8,906 bases of DNA from REEB95 sp050729835 (GTDB lineage Bacteria; Pseudomonadota; Alphaproteobacteria; ATCC43930; CGMCC-115725): the NCBI GenBank assembly GCA_050729835.1, contig JBOHLS010000052.1, forward strand, positions 1 to 8,906. The letters are read 5' to 3'. Position 1 is the stretch's first letter, and each line of letters opens with the position of its first letter. The position numbers were made by a program, and so were the translations under genes. A model generated the notes under the pieces. The model was not told the origin of the DNA. It saw only the letters and a program-made list of their open reading frames with translations, and searched no databases. Of this stretch, positions 7,691 through 8,906 are shown one piece after another.

Positions 7691-8097
7691 GGCGACAGCC
7701 GGAACACGAAGCGGCGGTCAAGCCGGTACTTGGCGGCATAGCCGATGGCCAGGCCGATCACCGCGCCGACAAAGCGCAGCCGGCCATTGGGGCTGGCTGC
7801 ATCGAAGGCGAGCTCGGTCGCCCAGAAAATTGCCGTCGTGATCACGCCCATGATGGTATAGGCGGTGAATTTGCGCGCGTGCAGCGCGAGGCCGGTGCCC
7901 GGGTCGCGGAAGATCCAGCGCTTGTCGAGGGCGTATTTGAGCGCGAGGCCGGTGGCGGTGCCGCAAGCCATGGCCAGCGGCAGCGCCAGAGGGCCGCGAT
8001 AGAGCGCGAGGCACGCCCATTGGCTGGCGATGTTCACCGCCGTCGCCAACGCGGCGAAAAGCGCGTAGAGCACGGCAACCTCGACCCGACGGGGCAT
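7687..8097 (-). CDS. GtrA-family membrane protein (Rv3789-like)
   Basis: A 136-residue integral membrane protein with four predicted helices (about 7-33, 36-57, 77-98, 107-127). A two-fold internal repeat is visible: GLALKYALDKRWIF (50-63) and GYAAKYRLDRRFVF (119-132). Both are the K-Y-x-L-D-(K/R)-R-W/F-x-F signature of GtrA proteins. GtrA proteins are implicated in moving or organising polyprenyl-phosphate-linked sugars; the mycobacterial homologue next to dprE1 (Rv3789) is linked to the arabinan pathway. The ATG at 8097 has AAGG 4 bases upstream. Its TGA overlaps the DprE1-like ATG (ATGA), and it begins 7 bases after the stop of the UbiA remnant. The order gtrA-dprE1-dprE2 supports a role with prenyl-phospho-arabinose; the direction of transport is not known from sequence. 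Confidence 0.88.
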   Translation of the reverse strand: MPRRVEVAVLYALFAALATAVNIASQWACLALYRGPLALPLAMACGTATGLALKYALDKRWIFRDPGTGLALHARKFTAYTIMGVITTAIFWATELAFDAASPNGRLRFVGAVIGLAIGYAAKYRLDRRFVFRLSP

Positions 8098-8104
8098 GAC
8101 GCCT

Positions 8105-8233
8105 TCAGATGCTGAGCGCTCCGATGACGACGTCGCGCGCGCCGCAAACCAGGCTCTTGAAGTCGGTCGCGGCGAAGACGACGGGATCGTCGTGCATCTC
8201 GCCGCGATGCGTCACAAGCGATGATTGATCACG
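8105..8233 (-). pseudogene. 3' remnant of a UbiA-family prenyltransferase (phosphoribosyl-transferase type)
   Basis: A 42-codon open frame ends in TGA at 8105 and begins just after an in-frame TGA at 8234-8236. Its core RGEMHDDPVVFAATDFKSL matches, from memory, the C-terminal tail of UbiA-type transferases that make decaprenylphosphoryl-phosphoribose, the step before DprE1/DprE2. The preceding residues SLVTH still fit that tail; upstream of about 8222 nothing UbiA-like is seen. The membrane-spanning body and the catalytic Asp motifs are absent, so this is a truncated end, not a gene. It lies 7 bases before gtrA, as expected if it was once the first gene of the operon. The loss probably came from a deletion linked to the nearby IS remnant (inference). 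An alternative is a chance frame, judged unlikely because of the match and position. Confidence 0.55.
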
Positions 8234-8262
8234 TCAAAGCAAATGATCGTGGTGGTGGCGCT

Positions 8263-8418
8263 TTAACTGCGGGATTTGGTCCGCCTTCGTAAGGAGCGCG
8301 CCTTCTTCGTGGAGACTTTCTCGTCTTTGACCTGCCCATTCGCCATGTCGCCTATGAGCTTGGCGAGGGCTATAGGGGCGGGGACGTTTAAGGCGCTTGG
8401 TGGCCATGCATTGGACAT
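8263..8418 (-). CDS. Short hypothetical ORF, probably a gene fragment
   Basis: A 51-residue frame, MSNAWPPSALNVPAPIALAK to a lysine/arginine-rich end before TAA at 8263. The part IALAKLIGDMANGQVKDEK has the look of small rhizobial hypothetical proteins with an 'LAKLI-DIATG-V-D' segment (from memory), which argues for coding sequence here. There is no Shine-Dalgarno site before the ATG at 8418. The frame stays open upstream to the TAA at 8527-8529, so this may be the 3' part of a longer broken gene. The antisense plus-strand frame at 8276-8530 is judged the less likely coding choice. Function unknown. Confidence 0.3.
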   Translation of the reverse strand: MSNAWPPSALNVPAPIALAKLIGDMANGQVKDEKVSTKKARSLRRRTKSRS

Positions 8419-8526
8419 GGCAGAGGGCCGGGACAAGGCCAAGAGGGCGAGGATTTCAATGACCCATTCTACCCAAAGCCAGTTGTTGAAAGGCCTCGAC
8501 GGCCGGTATTCGAATTCGTCGCGTTC

Positions 8527-8799
8527 TTAGCCGAGGAGCGGCTCGCCGCAGAAGGGGCAGGCCGCTCGCGACAACATCGCCTGCTCCTGCGCGTGTGACA
8601 GATGCTGCGCGTCCAGTTTGCGCTTCAACTCGGCGAGCAACTACTTGTGCAGCCGATAATGGTCCTGGAACTCGCCGCACGCTGTCTGGCCCGTCGCCGT
8701 GACGCCACAGGACTGCTCTGTGAAGACGCGTGCCGAACCGGCAAAACCCCAGAGAGCCGCGCTACCGAGTATCGTTCCTCTGAGAGCCGATTCAAGAAG
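8527..8799 (-). pseudogene. Degraded hypothetical protein gene with an in-frame amber stop
   Basis: One frame, open from 8799, reads TILGSAALWGFAGSARVF, then a Cys-containing stretch SCGVTATGQTACGEFQDHYR. It meets TAG at 8641-8643 and continues LLAELKRKLDAQHLSHAQEQ and ACPFCGEPLLG to TAA at 8527. Both halves have coding character: a charged helix-forming stretch and a CxxC pair like half a zinc ribbon. The TAG is one change from CAG (Gln). No start codon with a ribosome site is visible at the 5' end, which abuts the IS remnant. The same frame runs on past the TAA through ERDEFEYRPSRPFNNWLW into the ORF ending at 8263. I do not recognise the family. Competing frames here on both strands lower confidence. 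Confidence 0.35.
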
Positions 8800-8806
8800 T
8801 TAGGAT

Positions 8807-8906
8807 TCAGGAGCAACGGGCTGGCCTGGTCAAGCGGCGGAGCATGATGCGGATCATGGCGAGACGGACGAAGGCGGCGGCGGATCGGGCGTAGCGCTCG
8901 AAGTCG
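8807..8906 (-). mobile_element. Partial IS5-family-like transposase, C-terminal tail
   Basis: The frame entering from the right edge encodes 32 residues, DFERYARSAAAFVRLAMIRI then MLRRLTRPARCS, ending in TGA at 8807. This matches the C-terminal helix typical of IS5-type DDE transposases (FERYARSAAAFVxLAMIRIMLRRL, from memory). The catalytic residues lie outside the window, so completeness cannot be judged. The terminal inverted repeat should lie just downstream, around 8780-8806. A 6-base direct repeat GATTCA occurs at 8789-8794 and 8804-8809, but the exact element end cannot be fixed without the other end. Confidence 0.65.

Noticed and set aside
8276..8530. Plus-strand 84-codon ORF
   Set aside because: No recognisable motif; the opposite strand reads more like protein. 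Kept out, with the region treated as degraded.
8456..8680. Minus-strand 74-codon ORF in another frame
   Set aside because: Arg/Ala-rich shadow of the frame containing ACPFCGEPLLG; no ribosome site or motif.
8789..8809. GATTCA direct repeat as an IS target-site duplication
   Set aside because: The copies lie on the same side of the transposase, only 9 bases apart, so they cannot flank the element; they may be part of the terminal repeat.

Overview
The window is GC-rich and densely packed, with every supportable gene on the minus strand. Codon use and gene families suggest an alphaproteobacterium, most likely Rhizobiales/Rhodospirillales-like. This rests on a PleC/DivJ-style HisKA sequence, a LivJ-type binding protein, and proteobacterial DprE1/DprE2 homologues. 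No rRNA, tRNA or CRISPR array is visible. Long open frames on the plus strand are antisense shadows.

Read in the direction of transcription (high to low coordinates), the window has four parts. (1) 8807-8906 is the C-terminal tail of an IS5-like transposase. It is followed at 8263-8799 by a degraded stretch with coding character but in-frame stops. (2) 5660-8233 is a cassette matching the decaprenylphosphoryl-D-arabinose (DPA) pathway: a remnant of a UbiA-family prenyltransferase, an intact GtrA-family membrane protein, a DprE1-like FAD oxidoreductase broken by a one-base frameshift, and an intact DprE2-like short-chain reductase. The genes are joined by 4-base overlaps (ATGA, GTGA). The gtrA-dprE1-dprE2 order is the same as Rv3789-Rv3790-Rv3791 in Mycobacterium tuberculosis. 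Two of the four genes are damaged, on the side facing the IS, so the pathway looks as if it is being lost. (3) 5323-5545 holds a 31-residue single-helix membrane peptide gene with a good ribosome binding site, followed by a hairpin plus T-run that resembles an intrinsic terminator. (4) 1940-5212 is a two-gene unit: a membrane sensor histidine kinase with periplasmic Cache-like, PAS, HisKA and HATPase parts, and, 24 bases downstream, an orphan branched-chain-amino-acid-type periplasmic binding protein. No permease, ATPase or response regulator is present. After a GC-rich hairpin come a Nudix hydrolase (1326-1844) and an amidase-signature enzyme that runs off the left edge.

The most notable points are the decaying DPA-type cassette beside an IS remnant, the kinase plus binding-protein pair as a possible ligand-sensing module, and the small membrane-peptide gene between them.
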